A stretch of DNA of 38,580 nucleotides. It comes from Polyangiaceae bacterium (GTDB lineage: Bacteria; Myxococcota_A; Polyangia; Polyangiales; Polyangiaceae). Shown here one piece after another: positions 25,828 through 35,158 of this stretch (positions within the stretch are counted from its first letter, which is position 1; each line of letters begins with the position of its first letter). Location of the stretch: assembly GCA_025353725.1 (NCBI GenBank), contig JANXOF010000009.1:1-38580 (forward strand), written 5' to 3'. A model generated the notes under the pieces. It had not been told where the DNA came from. It made no database searches and was given only the letters and a program-made list of their open reading frames with translations. The translations under genes were made by a program, and so were the position numbers.

Positions 25828-28239
25828 TCATCGACAGTTGCCGGGGTCGCTCAGCGCGCGCTCGGCGGCTCCCATGACGGACGCGCGCACGCCTTTCGCC
25901 CGGAGGGGCGCGAGTCGAATTTCGAGATCCGACGGATGAAGAGCGCCGAGTGCGGCTATCGCAGCCATCCCGACCCGATCGTCAGCGGTAGAGGCCGGTA
26001 CGCGAGAAAGCTTCGCGAAGTGAGTGAGGCGATCGATTGTGCTCTGCACGCACATGGCGCCGAGCGTGCGTGCGGCCATGGCGCGTACGTCGGGGTCCTC
26101 GGAGGCGTCCTCCAACCGAGCCGTGACGTGACGCGCTTCCGCGATCGCTTCCGGATGGCCAAGCGCATTCAGCGAAGCCCCCCGAACCTTTGGGCTTGCA
26201 TCGGAGAGACCCGAAACGAGTGCCGCGGCGGACAACGGGTCGAGTGGGAGCGCCCTGAGCGCTTCGGCGGCGGCCAAGCGAACGAAGGTCCACTCGTCCT
26301 TCCGGAGGGCCCTCGCCGCGGTTGCCGCACCGAAGGTCGTCCCCGCGCTCGCGAGGGCTCGAAGGGCTGACTCCCGAACGCGCGGCTCAAGGTCGGAAGC
26401 CGCTTGGACGATGACTTCGGCGAGCGGACCGATGCCCGCCGCGACCTCGACAGCCCGCGCCCTGACCATCCACGCAGGATCGCGGCGTACGAAATCGGCG
26501 AGACGCGAAAGCTCACCGGAGGTCGCCCCCTGGGCACGCGCAAGCTGAGCGAGCGGCTCTGCGAGGAGGTAGCGTGTCAGCGCGTCCGGTTTACGATTGA
26601 GAAGCCGTGCGATGGCCGCGTCGGCCTCGGGTCGCAGGTCGGGCAGCCTTGCGCTCATCGCTCGAACGAGATCGAGCTGTGCTACGTCCGCCCGCTCGGG
26701 CTCAGCGAGCAATGGGAGGAGAGACTCCCGCGTCGCGTTCGCCGCAGCGCGTGCCAAAGCTGCGCGAATGGCACGTCGCGTTCCCGCCGAGCCCTTGCCC
26801 AATTGCGCGCCGAGAGGTTCGATGGCCAGGTTGGGCGCCACCGTGGCGAGCAGCTTTCCGACCTCCGCTCGGCGTTTTTCGTCCTCTGTACGAAGCGCGA
26901 TGACCAGCGCACGCCCTGCCGCTTTTCCACAGCGCTCGAGCCGACCGAGGGCGCGTTTTTTAACCTCTCGATCATCGTCTGCCAGGGCACGTGTGAGAAG
27001 GTCGGCGGCCGTGCCCTCGCAGGTGCCGGCGCTTGAAGCTACGTCGACGGCGAGGGCGCGACCACGGGCATCGAGCGTTTCGTACGCGGTTAGCACTGCG
27101 GTGACGCCGTCCGTCCCGGCCCTGCGGAGAAGTGCGGCAGCCTCGTCGCTTCGCGGCGTGGAAAGTGACTTCGCTACGTTTAAGAGCGTCGCGCCCTCCA
27201 TGTCAAACGCGGTCACGGCCTCTACTTCCGCGATCCCGACGTCGGGCGCGGCGCCGTGCGCATAGGCTTCGTCGAGGACGATGGCGACGCAGGCCGTGCG
27301 AATGGGCTCTGGGAAGAGAACGTCATAAGTCTGACCTGGCTTGAGCGACGCATCTTCGGATACGGCGACAACGAACAGCTTTTCGTCAGTGGCGACGTAA
27401 AACGACTTTGGTGATGTGCCTCGCGGCGTGCGCTGCGGCGGCGAAATCGTTACCCTGATGGCGTGAATCGGAAGCTCTGTCGGCGTTCGCATGGTCGCGA
27501 ACTCCCCGTGGCCGTCACCGCTTCGCGCCTCGCGCCACACCGTGTCGCGGTTGCCATCGGTCAACGCGGCCGCGTGGGGTGAGCTCCCCCCTGTCGCGAC
27601 AAGCACACGCGCGAGAGAGGGACGTGCCGATTCGCTTGGTTTCGCTTCGATGTGGGTCGCGGCGTCTCGCGTTGGCCGTTCCAGGCGTGGCAGCGTTGCC
27701 CCCACGAGCTTCATCGTCGTGGGGTCGAGTCCTTGCACGTTGAGCGGTGTCTCGGCTTGTCCGCAAATACGTGTATCTTCTCGTGATTCAGCGACGATAA
27801 CGAACTTCGTGTGAGCGCTTCGGTCCTTTACGAGGACGCGGTGGCCACTCCGATCGCCCTCGTTGCTATGTATGAGTCCAGTCAATCCCGCGAAGATCGG
27901 TGCTTCGTCCTGCGCCGAAAGGACGGCCTCGAAGGCGAGATCCCTTCGCTGAACATCAGGCACGCGGACGTGAATCACGCTGCGTTCCTCGGCGACGGGC
28001 ACGATAGCGACGGTCGAGCCCGCCACGTCGATCCGCGAACGGTCGATGGCGATAGCGAGCGCTTGCTCTCGCCCGCCCCGAATGACGCGTACGACTCCTG
28101 CCGTCGCGTCGACCTCTACCTCCAGCTTCCCGAAGCCGTGGCTCGCTGGCAACGTTGCGCGAAGAAGAGCGGCCGCGTGCGCCGAGGCGGCGTAGAGCAA
28201 ACACGCAAGGCAGAACGTGACCGTGCGTCTGTAGTGCAT
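25828..28239 (-). CDS. Exported HEAT-repeat protein
   Basis: About 803 residues from the ATG at 28239. The N-terminal signal peptide (RRTVTFCLACLLYAASAHAA) supports this start over the one at 28278. Residues about 215-340 contain a galactose-binding-like (F5/8 type C-like) beta-sandwich, with the DGNRDTVWRE motif typical of such domains. From about 360 to the end there are HEAT/armadillo-type helical repeats, with many LARALADDDREVKKRA-like helices. Role unknown, perhaps an envelope scaffold or surface-binding protein. It ends 13 bp from the S9 peptidase stop, convergent. Confidence 0.82.
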   Translation of the reverse strand: MHYRRTVTFCLACLLYAASAHAAALLRATLPASHGFGKLEVEVDATAGVVRVIRGGREQALAIAIDRSRIDVAGSTVAIVPVAEERSVIHVRVPDVQRRDLAFEAVLSAQDEAPIFAGLTGLIHSNEGDRSGHRVLVKDRSAHTKFVIVAESREDTRICGQAETPLNVQGLDPTTMKLVGATLPRLERPTRDAATHIEAKPSESARPSLARVLVATGGSSPHAAALTDGNRDTVWREARSGDGHGEFATMRTPTELPIHAIRVTISPPQRTPRGTSPKSFYVATDEKLFVVAVSEDASLKPGQTYDVLFPEPIRTACVAIVLDEAYAHGAAPDVGIAEVEAVTAFDMEGATLLNVAKSLSTPRSDEAAALLRRAGTDGVTAVLTAYETLDARGRALAVDVASSAGTCEGTAADLLTRALADDDREVKKRALGRLERCGKAAGRALVIALRTEDEKRRAEVGKLLATVAPNLAIEPLGAQLGKGSAGTRRAIRAALARAAANATRESLLPLLAEPERADVAQLDLVRAMSARLPDLRPEADAAIARLLNRKPDALTRYLLAEPLAQLARAQGATSGELSRLADFVRRDPAWMVRARAVEVAAGIGPLAEVIVQAASDLEPRVRESALRALASAGTTFGAATAARALRKDEWTFVRLAAAEALRALPLDPLSAAALVSGLSDASPKVRGASLNALGHPEAIAEARHVTARLEDASEDPDVRAMAARTLGAMCVQSTIDRLTHFAKLSRVPASTADDRVGMAAIAALGALHPSDLEIRLAPLRAKGVRASVMGAAERALSDPGNCR

Positions 28240-28428
28240 CGCCACACGTCGATATCGTCCACGGCGCTCTGCGTCCACCCGCAGCCCTGACCAAGCGTGT
28301 CGTCAGGGTGGGCGACGGGCCTGGATCGTCGTCGCCTTGCCCGGACGCGACAGCCGCGCGAGTCGCACGGATGTTACTCGATTCTAGACGCACTTGGGGG
28401 TGGCATGTGTGTTGCTCACTCCGGTTGT

Positions 28429-29514
28429 ATGATTCGATCAACACTGTGGGCGTTCGCGACGTTATCGCTCGTTTTGTCAGGAGTCGGCTGCAGCGGCGAC
28501 CTCGCGCCTGCGACCGACGCGACGCAGGAAGACTTGGTGACTGGCCAATTCGCGTTCAAGCCTGGTGTGGAACGCCAAGCGCGATTTTCAGCCGACAACG
28601 GATACTGGCTCAGCCTTCTTTCTGGAGCCTCGTACGCGAAACCGGAGGCCTTACTCGGGCCGACGGGCGCGTTTGCGGGGGTGGGAATCGACCTCTCCAA
28701 GCCGGGGTACGAGTTCAAATTTTTCGACGTGGCGCGAACCGATGGTCAGGCTTTTTACCTCGCGACCCCAAACGCGGCCTTCCTTGTTTTTCGGGGGACG
28801 CTCGAACAGAAAGATTGGGCCACGGACTTCGATACAGGACCAAAGGGAGGCCGCGTTCACAAAGGATACGCGGGCCAAGCGGAGAGCCTTTGGAACGAGA
28901 GTGGAATGCGCGAATTCGTTCGCGCGCGCCACTCGAAGGAGGCGCCGGGCAAGCCGCTTTACGTAGCGGGCCACAGCATGGGCGGTGCGCTTGCGGTTCT
29001 CGTAACCCACCTCGCGCTCTTCGACGAATGCCAGAAAATTCCGGGATGGACGGCGCGCTCTACGGCGTCGCCAGGCGAAGCCTGCCGCGCTCACTATGTC
29101 CCCGTCGAAGCGACCTATACCTTTGGCCAACCGCTCGTCGGAAACAGCGCATTCGCAGACCTTTTAGCCGCTCGCGTGGCAGAGACTGGAGGCTCGTACG
29201 TTCGAGTCGTGAATGCCGACGACGGCGTTCCGGCGTTTCCTAAGGATTTGGGCTTTGTACACCTTGAAACCAAGAAGGTCGGGCGCTCGACTCTCGTAGG
29301 TCTTTCGCGTGCGGGGCGCCTCAACGTGGGCGTAGACCCAAAAGGCATCGATGACCGGGTGCAAGATACCGTGCCCGGTCGAAGCATGCCCGCGCCTCCG
29401 AAGGATACGTGCGGAGACCGATCCGGCAACGACCACAACATCACGACCTATGCTTCGAAGATTCGCGCGAGCGCGAATGGCGTCGCTTGGAAGGCCACCG
29501 AGACGTGCCAATGA
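28429..29514 (+). CDS. Class-3 lipase lipoprotein, copy 1
   Basis: 361 residues from the ATG at 28429. The lipobox is LSGVGC near residue 17-22. The lipase_3 (alpha/beta-hydrolase) domain shows VFRGT, then HKGY, the nucleophile elbow GHSMGG with S183, a TFGQP strand, an Asp in VVNADDGVP, and the His in GNDHNITTY. These three are the likely triad. It is a surface or periplasmic lipase or esterase. The frame is open further up to 28297, but that lacks a signal. It is followed by a close paralogue 150 bp away, on the same strand. Confidence 0.88.
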   Translation: MIRSTLWAFATLSLVLSGVGCSGDLAPATDATQEDLVTGQFAFKPGVERQARFSADNGYWLSLLSGASYAKPEALLGPTGAFAGVGIDLSKPGYEFKFFDVARTDGQAFYLATPNAAFLVFRGTLEQKDWATDFDTGPKGGRVHKGYAGQAESLWNESGMREFVRARHSKEAPGKPLYVAGHSMGGALAVLVTHLALFDECQKIPGWTARSTASPGEACRAHYVPVEATYTFGQPLVGNSAFADLLAARVAETGGSYVRVVNADDGVPAFPKDLGFVHLETKKVGRSTLVGLSRAGRLNVGVDPKGIDDRVQDTVPGRSMPAPPKDTCGDRSGNDHNITTYASKIRASANGVAWKATETCQ

Positions 29515-29664
29515 GCCGTCACCGTGACGGCGCAGACCGTGCGCGGCGTGCGACCGATGGATCGCCGCGCGCCCACGACCCGCGTGGGAGGCGTCAGATC
29601 CACGCGATTTTAGGCGGTCCCGCCGATCGCCGAGTTCGGCGTGTAAGTTGCGGGAGTCGCTTGT

Positions 29665-30738
29665 ATGACAAAAGCGAAAACATGGGCGCTCGCGACCCTT
29701 TCCCTTCTTTCGACCGTCGCCGCGTGCACCACGGAAGGCGAGTCGTCGACCGACGCGGCGCAGGCAGACGTGGTTGCGGGTCCCTGCTCGTTCCAACCGG
29801 GGGCGGAACGAGAGTCGCGCGTTTCGGCGGAAAATGGCTATTGGCTCGCCCGTCTCTCCGAGGCCGCCTATGCGGACAAAAAAGATATTCGTAAAGCCTT
29901 GGCGGCTTTCGGTGTCGACCTCGCGAAACCGGGATATGAATTCAAGTTCTTCGAGGTTGCGCGAACCGATGGTCAAGCGTTTTACCTCGCGACGCCGAAG
30001 GCCTCGTTTGTTGTCGTTCGCGGCTCGCAGCAACTGAAAGATTGGGAGACCAACTTCAACGTGGGGCCGCCGGGCGCTCGCGTCCACAAGGGGTACGAGG
30101 CGCAGGCCGTTAGCCTCTGGAACGAAGGGGGAATGGGGGCCTTCGTACGTGCGCGCCACTCATCGAAAGCACCCGGTAAACCGCTCTACATGGCGGGCCA
30201 CAGCCTGGGTGGGGCTGTGGCCGTGCTCGTGAGCCACTTGGCGCTGTTCGATGACTGTCAGAAAATCGCCGGTTGGGTATCGCGTGCGGGGGCGCCCGAC
30301 ACCGTGACCGATCAAGAGAATTCGCATGAGTCATGCCGAAAGCAATACGTTCCGGTTGAAGCGATTTATACGTTCGGCCAGCCAGTCGCGATGAATACGT
30401 CCTTTGCCGGAATGCTTTCTCAGCGGCTCGCCGAGACTGGCGGCTCGTACGTCCGATTTGTCAACGCCAATGATCCCGTTCCGGCATCGCTTGAGGGTGG
30501 CGGATTTGTTCACCTCGAAAGCCGGATTGAAGGCCGTGCGACCCTTGTAGGGCTGACGCGCGCCGGTCGCTTTCGGATGGACGTGGACCCGAAAGGAATC
30601 GACGACGGCGTCGCGTCTGTTCCTGCGGAAAAGTGCCCCGACCGCGCACTGAACGACCACAGCATTGCGACGTACGCGTCGAAAATTCATGCAAAGGCCA
30701 ACGGGGTCGCGTGGGTGGCGACCGAACCATGTCAATGA
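29665..30738 (+). CDS. Class-3 lipase lipoprotein, copy 2
   Basis: A 357-residue lipoprotein (lipobox STVAAC near residue 21) that matches copy 1 along its whole length, including identical stretches GYEFKFF and ARTDGQAFYLATP. The triad is S180 in GHSLGG, an Asp in VNANDPVP, and the His in LNDHSIATY. The two copies differ mostly in the first 60 residues and in the loop after the nucleophile (SRAGAPDTVTDQENSHES here). A tandem duplication followed by divergence is the simplest explanation. Substrates may differ. No regulator is adjacent. Confidence 0.88.
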   Translation: MTKAKTWALATLSLLSTVAACTTEGESSTDAAQADVVAGPCSFQPGAERESRVSAENGYWLARLSEAAYADKKDIRKALAAFGVDLAKPGYEFKFFEVARTDGQAFYLATPKASFVVVRGSQQLKDWETNFNVGPPGARVHKGYEAQAVSLWNEGGMGAFVRARHSSKAPGKPLYMAGHSLGGAVAVLVSHLALFDDCQKIAGWVSRAGAPDTVTDQENSHESCRKQYVPVEAIYTFGQPVAMNTSFAGMLSQRLAETGGSYVRFVNANDPVPASLEGGGFVHLESRIEGRATLVGLTRAGRFRMDVDPKGIDDGVASVPAEKCPDRALNDHSIATYASKIHAKANGVAWVATEPCQ

Positions 30739-30849
30739 GCCGATAGAGACGTTTCCTGGGCGTGACGTTTCGAGCCGAATTCCATCCACCTTCACCGAAT
30801 GCTACGGACCACCAGGCGCGCTCTGCCATAGCCGTTTGTTTGGCCCGGC

Positions 30850-32304
30850 GTGCGCGCACATGTCACACGATTGCGGATGCGACGCGTGTGGATGGCGTTG
30901 GGGACTGCGGTCGCCGTTCCTTCCCTTTTCTCGGGTCCTCTTGCATGTTCGCGTCACTCGTACCGCGCCGAGGTGGTCGAGGAGGAAACGCCTTCGCTCC
31001 TGAAAGTCGCGTCGGGGCCGTCGGGTTCTGCGTCCGGCGGTGCGCCGGTTTCTTCGGCTCTAAGCGGCCTCGACCTCGCAAAGCTCACCGTCGGCGATTC
31101 GTTCGTGACGGCGTCCGTCTCCGAGACGCGAACGGCGCGCCTAACGGTCGACCCCACGCTTCAGCGCGTGGCTGACGCGCTCATGGTGCTGCATCGCGTT
31201 CCCGAAGCCGCTGTCGTCCTCATGGACGTCGCTACCGGAAAAATCCTCGTTTACGCGAGCCACGTCGAGAGTGGGAAGGCACGCGACCTTTGCGTAGAGG
31301 CCACGGCACCCGCCGCAAGCGTGTTTAAGATGGTCACGGCGTCTGCGCTTGTCGAACAGGCGAACCTCGGTGCGGATGAGCGCGCTTGCTACTCCGGTGG
31401 CGAGCAGCGGATCACGCCTCGCGACCTTGTTCCCGACCCAAAGCGCGACCGATGGTGCACGACACTCGGGGGGGCGATGGGTCGAAGTATCAACACGGTG
31501 TTTGCGCGCCTGGCGACGACGCATCTGAGGCCCGCCGGACTGGAGGGGATGGCGAAGTCGCTCGGTTTCGGGAGCGCGCTTCCTTTCGACGTGCCGGTAC
31601 AGCCGAGCGCCGAGTCGTTTCCCGAAGACACGCTAGGGTTTGCACGCACCGCCGCAGGGTTTTGGAACACCACGCTTTCTCCTCTCCACGCCGCATGGCT
31701 AGGGGCGACGATGGCGCGTGGAGGCGAGCCCGTAAGGCCGCTCGTCGTCAGTGACGTGGTCGATGGCCGCGGAGCCGTGGTCTGGACGGCTGCGAGCAGC
31801 GTCGCGCAAAAGCGAGCGGTAAAACAGGCCACCGCGGATGCCGTGACGACGATGATGGAGTCGACAGTTTCTGAGGGCACCTCGTACCGCGCGTTCCACG
31901 ATCCGAAGGGCGCTCCGTTTCTCCCCGGAGTGAGCGTCGCGGGAAAGACCGGGACGCTGACAGACGCCTCCAGTCGTCGTTTTTACACGTGGTTCACGGG
32001 ATTCGCGCCGAGCCATCCGGTGGCGGTCACGGACGCCGTAACGCACTCAGAGGCCGGCAAGGCACCGCGTCAGGTCGCGATTGGCGTGCTCATCGTCAAC
32101 AACCCGACGTGGACGATCAAGGCAAACGTGCTCGCGCGTGAGGTGCTTCGGGCTTACTTTGCGTCGCAGGGCGTACCGAGTGTCACGACCCCGCAGCTCC
32201 GCGTGACCTCTGTTCCCGTTCCCGTCGCCGAGGCTGGGATGAACGCGGAGGTTCAGCCCTCGACGACTCCGCCCACGAAGCATCGGCGGCAGCGCGGCTC
32301 GTAG
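30850..32304 (+). CDS. Penicillin-binding transpeptidase-domain protein
   Basis: A 484-residue exported protein with a PBP transpeptidase domain. The three motifs are S157-V-F-K160 (SxxK), S213-I-N215 (SxN) and K366-T-G (KTG), so it should bind beta-lactams and may cross-link peptidoglycan. The N-terminus has a hydrophobic segment ending in GPLACS; the Cys could be a weak lipoprotein site. There is no glycosyltransferase or PBP dimerisation domain. The Pro/Thr-rich C-terminus ends with a basic run. A GTG start is used; an ATG at 30877 is equally possible. The last 52 bp overlap the end of tdk on the other strand. Confidence 0.88.
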   Translation: MRAHVTRLRMRRVWMALGTAVAVPSLFSGPLACSRHSYRAEVVEEETPSLLKVASGPSGSASGGAPVSSALSGLDLAKLTVGDSFVTASVSETRTARLTVDPTLQRVADALMVLHRVPEAAVVLMDVATGKILVYASHVESGKARDLCVEATAPAASVFKMVTASALVEQANLGADERACYSGGEQRITPRDLVPDPKRDRWCTTLGGAMGRSINTVFARLATTHLRPAGLEGMAKSLGFGSALPFDVPVQPSAESFPEDTLGFARTAAGFWNTTLSPLHAAWLGATMARGGEPVRPLVVSDVVDGRGAVVWTAASSVAQKRAVKQATADAVTTMMESTVSEGTSYRAFHDPKGAPFLPGVSVAGKTGTLTDASSRRFYTWFTGFAPSHPVAVTDAVTHSEAGKAPRQVAIGVLIVNNPTWTIKANVLAREVLRAYFASQGVPSVTTPQLRVTSVPVPVAEAGMNAEVQPSTTPPTKHRRQRGS

Positions 32305-32873
32305 TCGGCGGCACCACCCACGAACAGCTGTCCCTCCGTCCCTACCAGGCGCTGAGAACGACACGCCGCGGCGCCGCAGCGCGTGCACACGGCATGGAGC
32401 TTCGTGACATACTCCGCGATGCTCATGAGCGCAGGCATCGGGCCGAACGGCAGGCCGCGGAAGTCCTGATCCAAGCCGCCGCAGATGACGCGAACGCCGT
32501 CGTTGGCCAGCTGCTCGGCCACGGCAACGATGCCGTCGTCGAAAAATTGCGCCTCGTCGACCCCTACGACGTGGACGGAGTGAACCCCGGCTCGTTCGAC
32601 GAACGACAGGAGCTCGGCGCCATTCGACACCGGCGTCGCCTCGGCCTTGAGGCCTTGGTGACTGACGACCTTGACGTCGTCATAGCGATTGTCGACGCGC
32701 GGCTTGAAGAGAAGCACGCGCTGTTTGGCAAGCACTGCGCGCCTCACGCGTCGCAGGAGCTCCTCTGTCTTCCCGCTAAACATCGACCCACACACGACTT
32801 CGATGCACCCGTGCCGTTCATGGGCGGAGGCCGCGCGTAGCCCGAACGACAGGAGCTCTCCGTGTTGCGACAT
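32253..32873 (-). CDS. tdk: Thymidine kinase (class II)
   Basis: 206 residues. It phosphorylates thymidine with ATP in nucleotide salvage. The P-loop is GSMFSGKT (29-36), the Walker B/catalytic segment is VDEAQFF with E107, and the lasso zinc site is C163/C166 and C195/C198. The frame is open for 45 more codons upstream, but they show no family likeness. The start at the ATG at 32873 (MSQHGEL) gives the normal size. Its 3' end overlaps the PBP gene by 52 bp, a convergent arrangement. Confidence 0.93.
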   Translation of the reverse strand: MSQHGELLSFGLRAASAHERHGCIEVVCGSMFSGKTEELLRRVRRAVLAKQRVLLFKPRVDNRYDDVKVVSHQGLKAEATPVSNGAELLSFVERAGVHSVHVVGVDEAQFFDDGIVAVAEQLANDGVRVICGGLDQDFRGLPFGPMPALMSIAEYVTKLHAVCTRCGAAACRSQRLVGTEGQLFVGGAADYEPRCRRCFVGGVVEG

Positions 32874-33156
32874 CGTGAACGCCGGATACTCGGCGGCGGC
32901 CGGGGCAACAAGAGAACGTCCACGCCTCGCCGCGTGGCCTCGACCGATTTCGGGCGTTGAACCCCGGCAAAGAGACCGAAATCGTTGAAGATTCAACCGG
33001 TCCGCCATGTGAGGCGAGCGGCGTTCTTTGCCGCCCTCGGGGGTGGGGTCGTGCGGCGTACGCGCGTGTCTGCCGCCTGGAACTTCGATTCGGGATTCCG
33101 CATCTCACGCGTGCAGCCGCCGTAGACGTCGAATCTAAGGCTGCTAGATTGTCTGA

Positions 33157-33405
33157 GTGGAAGTCGTGCTCCGCAAGCTCGGGAAAGGGTCGCGCGCCGT
33201 CGCCGGCCGTCTGGTTCGGGCGCCGCGGAAGGGCTCGGTCGTTGTGATCGAATTCCCCGACGGGATGCACGAATACGTAACCACGCCCGTGAAACGCGTG
33301 CTCCGCCTCGCGGGTCGCGAGGTGTTTTACATCGAGACGATCAACAGCCGTTACCGGCTCGAGGTTCGAAGCCGAGAGGACGCGGTCGCCGAATCGGCAG
33401 GTTAG
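33157..33405 (+). CDS. Small basic protein, unknown
   Basis: An 82-residue protein with a GTG start at 33157. Pattern: a basic N-terminus (LRKLGKGSRAVAGRL), a beta-rich middle (VVVIEFPDGMHEYVTTPV) and a charged end. It looks like a small one-domain beta protein. The balanced composition and the normal third-base GC suggest it is real, but no family was recognised. The region between tdk and this gene (32874-33156) shows no further gene. Confidence 0.55.
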   Translation: MEVVLRKLGKGSRAVAGRLVRAPRKGSVVVIEFPDGMHEYVTTPVKRVLRLAGREVFYIETINSRYRLEVRSREDAVAESAG

Positions 33406-33510
33406 GCTCTGCCTTGGTGAGCTCTGTCTTCCCGCGATCGGCACGCCGCCTGCGCCCCGGGCTCGCGCGTAACTTGACGACGCTCGCGAAGTGGCGTTGT
33501 CTGCGCCGCT

Positions 33511-33684
33511 ATGGGTAAGTTCGACCGACGTAAGTCGCAGAAGATGACGCGCCGTAAGGGCCAAGCGAAGAAGAAGGCCCGCCTCAAGAGGCTTCGCGCG
33601 GTAAGCGCGCCGAAGAAGACGGGCGTGAAAAAAGCAGCGGCCAAGAAGTCGTCGCCGCCGAAGCCGGTCGCCTCGCCGGGTTGA
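33511..33684 (+). CDS. 57-residue Lys/Arg-rich protein
   Basis: A short ORF (ATG 33511, TGA 33682-33684). The N-terminal half is very basic (KFDRRKSQKMTRRKGQAKKK) and the C-terminus is Lys/Ala/Pro-rich (KKAAAKKSSPPK), like the tails of histone-H1-like or ribosome-associated proteins. DNA or RNA binding is plausible by charge. It lies 105 bp behind the 82-residue gene on the same strand. Confidence 0.5.
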   Translation: MGKFDRRKSQKMTRRKGQAKKKARLKRLRAVSAPKKTGVKKAAAKKSSPPKPVASPG

Positions 33685-33696
33685 CGTGGCGGGTGA

Positions 33697-33723
33697 GGGC
33701 TAGGCCGAAAAAAGGCTAGCCCC
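33697..33723. terminator. Possible terminator-like hairpin after the Lys/Arg-rich gene
   Basis: GGGCTAG (33697-33703) pairs with CTAGCCC (33716-33722), and the A-rich loop can be shortened by further GCC/GGC pairing. No T-tract follows on the plus strand, so it is at best a weak or factor-dependent terminator of the 57-residue gene. Confidence 0.3.
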
Positions 33724-33961
33724 AAAGCCTCGAACCCTCCGAGTTCGTGCGGGGCGCCTGTTAGTCAAGGCGCCATAGGTGTGCATGAGACTGCTAGGCA
33801 GGATCTTCGGAGCCGCGCGAGTCACGTCTTGTACGTGCGGCCTGGGAACAGCGGTCGTGCCGATGTTGTTGAACACGAATACGGTCACCGCGCGGGAGGC
33901 ATGCTCGCACGGAAGGAAGTCTTGTTACGCCTTAGTGCGTATGCCTCCCCCCAGCCACGCG

Positions 33962-34255
33962 CTACGTCTTCGCTGTAGTTTGCGGAACCGCGGCGGTCGA
34001 GTGCAGCTCGGTCTTCGGCGAGCAGCCTTCTTGAGACGCCGGCTTCGCCGCAACGACCGCGAGTGAATCGAGATCGGCGTGGGGAGCCTTGGATCGCTTC
34101 AGCGCAAACTTGGGCAGGATCTCTTCCGCCGCAATCCGAGCGAGCCCCTCAAGCAATTCGCGGAAGACGTTCTTGTTGGACCATTTAGGGCTTGGACGAA
34201 TCTCAGCGTGAGCAGGGTTGTCGCGCAGCAGCGGTTGGTTCTCAATCGGGCAAGG
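33962..34255 (-). pseudogene. Unrecognised protein-like remnant
   Basis: On the minus strand one frame is open from 34255 to a TAG at 33962-33964, 97 codons, bounded upstream by a TAA. It reads like a real soluble protein end (NKNVFRELLEGLARIAAEEI) rather than random high-GC frame, but there is no good start and no family was recognised. It probably represents the 3' part of a broken gene. The stretch 33724-33961 between the hairpin and this remnant shows nothing I can support. Confidence 0.35.
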
Positions 34256-34430
34256 TTACCCACGTCTTTGTGCGCCCCATCGAGGATGGATGGATCGCAG
34301 GCTCAACGTCTCGATGTGACCGAGGCAGCTTACGGCTGCAAAATCCTTTCTCGCTCCGCACCGAGTTCTTCGCTCCGGAGGCCGTCGGTGAAAGCGAAGG
34401 GCGCCGCGAGTTCTGGTAAGCTTTGACTTG

Positions 34431-34600
34431 ATGCCGGGGAGCAAGCCGGACTGGGTCGGAGGGCGCGTGGCGACCCATGTCGAGCTTGACAAGGCCGACA
34501 CAGATTTTGGAACGAAGCCGGGCCGTCAGCTCGCTTCGAGGCATCGATTGAGCTTGCGTTGACGGCCTGGAGTTTACGCAATCCCAATGAGCCTGCCCCC
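34431..34600 (+). pseudogene. Small partner gene upstream of the nucleotidyltransferase, frameshifted
   Basis: It starts at ATG 34431 (MPGSKPDWVGGRVATHVELD). The frame breaks after codon 25-26 at a T-run (34505-34508). If one T is restored, the reading continues as DFWNEAGPSARFEASIELAL and then TAWSLRNPNEPAP, an amphipathic helix like the small proteins found before nucleotidyltransferase-like genes in such genomes. As it stands the first frame stops at 34560-34562. Confidence 0.5.
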
Positions 34601-35088
34601 GATTTGGTCGAGGTGCTTTTTGCGTTCGCAGGCGCCGGGGTGCGCTACCTGGTGATCGGGGGCCACGTGGTTTCGCTGCACGCCCGCCGCGAACGACGAA
34701 GGACCTGTAGCTCGACGCCGACCCTAAGAACATCGGATGCGCGTGCACGGCGCTCCTGCGCTTTGGCGTGCCCGCCGAGATTGTCGCCCACCTTCGGGCC
34801 GCCATGCCCCATGAAATAGTCTGGATGGGTCGAATTCCGGCCCGCATCGACTTCCTGCAGACGGTCCCCGGTCTCGCGTTCGACGACGCTTGGCCGCGGC
34901 GCGTGATCGTCGACGTAGCAGGCGTCCCCGTCTCATTTATCAGTCGCGAGGATCTCCTCGTGAACAAGCGGGCCGTAGGGCGGCCGCAAAATCTACGCGA
35001 CGTCCGTGCGCTCGAGCTTGCCGCTGGAGTGGAACCGGATACGCGCGGTAGGCACGCGCGCAAGGCGAAGCGGAAGCCGCACGAGTGA
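34601..35088 (+). pseudogene. Nucleotidyltransferase (DUF6036-like), frameshift and stop
   Basis: The pieces match a small NTase-fold protein of about 160 residues. The start LVEVLFAFAGAGVRYLVIGG is in one frame. After a one-base loss in the run at about 34682-34689 the frame needed is +1, giving ARPRTTKDLDL. Then TAG (34708-34710) stands where Trp is expected (DLWLDAD in relatives). After the stop the same frame stays open to 35088, with RIDFLQTVPGLAFDDAWPRR and SFISREDLLVNKRAVGRPQ. The DLD-type catalytic Asp pair is thus cut by the lesions. Such proteins often are toxin-like parts of TA modules. Confidence 0.75.
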
Positions 35089-35158
35089 GCTTGAAACAAA
35101 TCAGCGAATGGCCTCGTTCACCAGGGCTACCCGCGCAAGGCTTGCCTACCCCCGCCCT

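Noticed and set aside
32818-33564. A 248-codon minus-strand frame upstream of tdk
   Set aside because: It crosses the tdk start and both small plus-strand genes, with shadow-like composition.
33720-33765. A GGGTTCGAGGC stretch on the minus strand resembling a tRNA T-arm
   Set aside because: No matching acceptor stem, anticodon arm or D-arm could be drawn around it.
34242-35099. A 285-codon minus-strand open frame over the nucleotidyltransferase region
   Set aside because: It is antisense to clear nucleotidyltransferase sequence, and its composition (Arg/Ser/Pro-rich, no domain) is that of a high-GC shadow frame.
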